A stretch of DNA of 64,000 nucleotides, from assembly GCA_009760855.2 (NCBI GenBank), contig WPIO01000095.1:901001-965000 (forward strand). Reading direction: 5' to 3'. Below are positions 61,358-64,000 of this stretch, one piece after another. The notes below the pieces were generated by a model. It was not told the origin of the DNA. It worked only from the letters and a program-made list of their open reading frames with translations, and did no database searches. The DNA is from Cristatella mucedo (Eukaryota > Bryozoa > Phylactolaemata > Cristatellidae). The position numbers and the translations under genes were made by a program. Each line of letters starts with the position of its first letter. Positions within the stretch are counted from its first letter, which is position 1.

Positions 61358-61784
61358 CTGCAGGATTTGCATTACGACCTGCGGGTCTTTGCGTATTCAG
61401 TCAGGAATGAATGGCCATCGCCACGCCTAGTTCACATCTTCGTGTAACTCAATGCAGAAGTCCAAGTAGGTTAACACCGAGTGGTATGTCCCTCGATCTA
61501 ACCCCTCGTTTGCAGTAAGGCGCGAGTGTTCGTCGAGCTATACGTGTCGAATCGAAGGGGCAGAATTGTAGCCTACAGCAATGTTGCGAGGGCACTGTCA
61601 AGTCGGTGATGACTTTACAATTTGGCTGCTTGACTCGGAGCAGAGGCTCGAGCTGTGCGGTGTCAATCCGACAGTCTGGCACAAGTATATGCCTCCGTTC
61701 CTGGAAGGAAGCGCCTTCTACGTGTACTCTTACATGCCGAATACAATCAAGGATTACTACCGTGTGCTTCGTGAGCTCCGGTGA
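61358..61784 (+). CDS. possible exon cluster with an OB-fold-like segment
   Basis: Three coding-looking stretches. The first follows an acceptor-like CTCTTGCTGCAG at 61373: DLHYDLRVFAYSVRNEWPSP. The second, near 61526-61595, reads ELYVSNRRGRIVAYSNVARA. The third is an open frame at 61581-61784 containing FTIWLLDSEQRLELCGVNPT, then FLEGSAFYVYSYM. The third resembles the strand pattern of RPA1-type OB folds (FSFELVDESGEIRATAFN...VNKVYYFSK). I cannot join them with certain splice sites, and the neighbouring frame at 61943-62296 is unrecognised. It may be a real unknown gene, a Helitron-type RPA relic, or chance. Confidence 0.3.
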
Positions 61785-61789
61785 CAGTG

Positions 61790-63560
61790 CTGGCTAGCCC
61801 GGTAGGTAAAGCTCGACTGGGCGCTGAGTTAGCAAAGGCTTGTTGGAGGGAGAACGCCAACAGAAGGCACCAAACGCAGCACTAGCAATCGCCGACGGTG
61901 TGCCGAGCGACAACGGTTTGCTAGGATGCCACCGTGTAGCACGTGGCGACAGCGATCCAGGATGTGGTTTACCAGACGCCGATGGTGTGCAACGAGGCAA
62001 CGGCCTGCGAGGCAGCACAAGCCAATGTGACGCTGGCCTTCGACGAGCCGGTGGGCTTTGATGCGGCCCAGGTCGGAGACGGGGCGAAGGTCAGAAACGG
62101 CGGAGGCGCCCGGGGACGCTGTGGCGCCCGGAGACTCAGCAGCGGCGCCGCCCCGGAGACTGGAAACGGGATGGTGGCGACCGGAGATTCAGCACCCGGA
62201 GACGCTGCGGTGGCTTTCGAAGTGGTACTGGTGTTCGATGCACCATTGAGCTGCCCGACCATGGCGCCAGCGGTAGAGAAATATGTGGCCCGGTGACTCG
62301 TGATTGCAGATGTCATACGAAGCCGGTTTGTTTCCACCGGCCTGCCTTCTCCGAGCAGCCGTACTTTGCCTCTTAAGGAAGCCGTCATCAGACCAGTACC
62401 GATCGCCAACCCACCCCTTGTCGAGAACTTCGACACTGGCCCGAGTAGTACGGCCAGAGCAGACAAGCACGGCAGACAGCTTCGGCCAAGATGTGACCTG
62501 AGACCACCGGGCGCTATGGGGACTATGTACTTACTGTTTAGCCTTTTCGTTGCCGAAGCAGTGAAGAACAGCTGCTTGCTGCTCCGGCTACGTCGTGGAT
62601 TGATCTCCAGGTCAGGCAGGCATGTCGTTTCGTTTAATTGATGGCGCTGCCCCTGATCGTTGTGCGAGTGGACTGTGACTCTAAATGTGGTATGCGGTCG
62701 AGAAGTGCTATTAGTGATTGTTGTGACAAGGGAGTGAGGGACTTCGGGGGGGGGGGAGATGAAGAGAGTAGTGCCTCCCCCAGCTGCGTGCATAGTCAAA
62801 CAAACTGATGGTGTCGCTCGTCGGCTGGCGTTCTGTGCCGTTAGCGACGGTAAACAAACTACAAGAATCCTGCTTCCGAGAAGTTCAAACGCCGAATTAA
62901 GCGCTGCGACTTGTTGACGACTCATAGCTTTTATATATTTATTGCGAATACTGTGGCCTCTACCAGTCAATAATAATTATCATTTCATTATCAGAGTGTA
63001 GTTGAAATAAAGAAACTGCCCAGAGCAGACCTCAGGCACCTAACCATTCAATAGTTTAAATTAAATTGGGCACAATCGAAAAAAGCTCGACTATCATCGT
63101 ATTGCTTTGCCAGGACTCACAATGGGCGTGTAACGTCACTTTGAGCAATTTCTGCCATTGCTCACGCATGGTCAAGGCTTAGCTTCTTTTGAAAAAATTC
63201 ATGGCAACAGAGCCTGTCTATGAGCTTGACAATTGCAATGAATTCCCTGTCATAGAAAACATGAGCAAATGGTTGCTATTACGAGCCTGGTTTAAACTGT
63301 ACTCCGAGAGTGCTGGATGGACTAAGAGGCAGTGGTGGCAAATAAAGCATGCACACTTTTTGCTGTTTCAAGGCCCACCTACCTTTGACTACTCTATCTA
63401 ACGGTTTGAACATGCTAGGCAGGTAATGCTTACTCACACGCTCAGGCAAGCTGCTCAGTGGTTGCCTCCATCCACATCGTCTTCCTTGGTACTGTAGGCG
63501 AGATGCACAGGGCATGTCCGTAGAAGGCCATGGAAAGCGAGCATCGCAATATATTTCAAG
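61790..63560. other. unassigned, partly GC-rich
   Basis: GC-rich, GGAGAC/CCGGAG-repetitive sequence at about 62.05-62.22 kb keeps several frames open on both strands, including a 333-codon minus frame. None resembles a known family. No other feature is supported. Confidence 0.35.
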
Positions 63561-63564
63561 ACTC

Positions 63565-63570
63565 TTTATT
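63565..63570 (-). terminator. possible poly(A) signal of a minus-strand gene
   Basis: AATAAA on the minus strand in the context CTGTAAATAAAGAGTC. The sequence to the right could be the 3' UTR of a gene entering from beyond 64000. No coding exon was recognised to support it. Confidence 0.3.
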
Positions 63571-63599
63571 TACAGTTTTCAACAGTCAGCATCAATTTG

Positions 63600-64000
63600 G
63601 CTTACAAATGATTCAGCTGTACAAAATTTAGTCCGGTGCTTACCGGCTAAGCTTAAGCAGGAAATCAACCCGGTAGCAAGATAGCTACCACAGCTTCCCC
63701 GACAAAGGCGGATAGATGCTCGGTATGCACAGAGGACGGCAGACATACGCACTGGTCTCAGGCCTGGAAGGTTCCAGTGCAATAAACGCCACCCCGGCCG
63801 AGGCAGCGAAAGGAGCGGTCGTCGTCGGCAGCTGGAGAGGAAACGATGCTACTGTGCAATGGACAGCCAACCAGCCAGCAAGGAGAGTAGGTTAGGGAGG
63901 GAGCTCGGCGCCACAGCCGCCGAACCGGCCGCCCTCTAGAAAGGCTCCGAGGCGTGGCTCCGCTCGAGCACCCCGAGGAGCCTGTCTGCTGCTCTTCCGG
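63600..64000. other. right edge, GC-rich, unassigned
   Basis: GC content rises towards the end of the window. No conserved exon recognised in the remaining sequence. Confidence 0.3.

Noticed and set aside
61969-62970. 333-codon minus-strand open frame, the longest in the window
   Set aside because: It resembles no family and has biased Ala/Pro/Ser/Thr composition. GC-rich sequence keeps other frames open as well. No promoter or splice support.

Overview
The window is animal nuclear DNA, not bacterial: genes are split into many short exons with GT-AG introns, long dinucleotide microsatellites are scattered throughout, and there are LINE, SINE and DNA-transposon remains. I could place three conserved animal genes by reading splice sites by hand. 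They are LYSET/TMEM251 (2768-3334, minus), fumarate hydratase FH (18312-27796, plus, 10 exons, 490 aa) and PARP1 (28045-55222, minus, 25 exons, 1013 aa). The FH and PARP1 models are open and in phase across all junctions, and their lengths are close to the human proteins (510 and 1014 aa). The phylum cannot be fixed from this sequence. The CR1/L2-type LINE with its characteristic 3' tail, the tRNA-headed SINEs sharing that tail, and a short DNA transposon like one common in fish would all fit an aquatic invertebrate, but that is inference.

Layout. 1-18.2 kb: LYSET with promoter-like motifs, then mostly intergenic DNA with microsatellites, L2-like LINE pieces, a broken Tc1/mariner transposase, a second transposase-like relic, a SINE, and an unidentified candidate first exon at 12.39 kb. 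18.3-27.8 kb: FH, with introns holding a pogo/Tigger-like short transposon, a LINE tail and GT/GA/C repeats. 27.8-55.2 kb: PARP1 in the opposite direction, tail to tail with FH (248 bp between stop codons), its introns loaded with LINE, SINE and foldback insertions and very long CA and GA arrays. 55.3-64 kb: PARP1 promoter-like motifs, then mostly unassigned DNA with a long LINE remnant, a GT microsatellite and a possible OB-fold exon cluster near 61.4-61.8 kb.

The three genes do not form a pathway. LYSET acts in the Golgi in lysosomal enzyme sorting, FH in the citric acid cycle and cytosolic fumarate metabolism, and PARP1 in nuclear DNA-break signalling. FH is known in mammals to act in the nuclear DNA-damage response as well, but nothing in the sequence links the pair beyond their tail-to-tail position.

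The most notable observations are in PARP1: a U12-type (minor spliceosome) last intron that splits the codon of the catalytic glutamate, a 21-nt microexon inside zinc finger 1, a DEVD caspase-type site at a shifted position, and a ~290-bp (TG)n array starting about 20 nt after a 5' splice site. No new multi-gene system was found.
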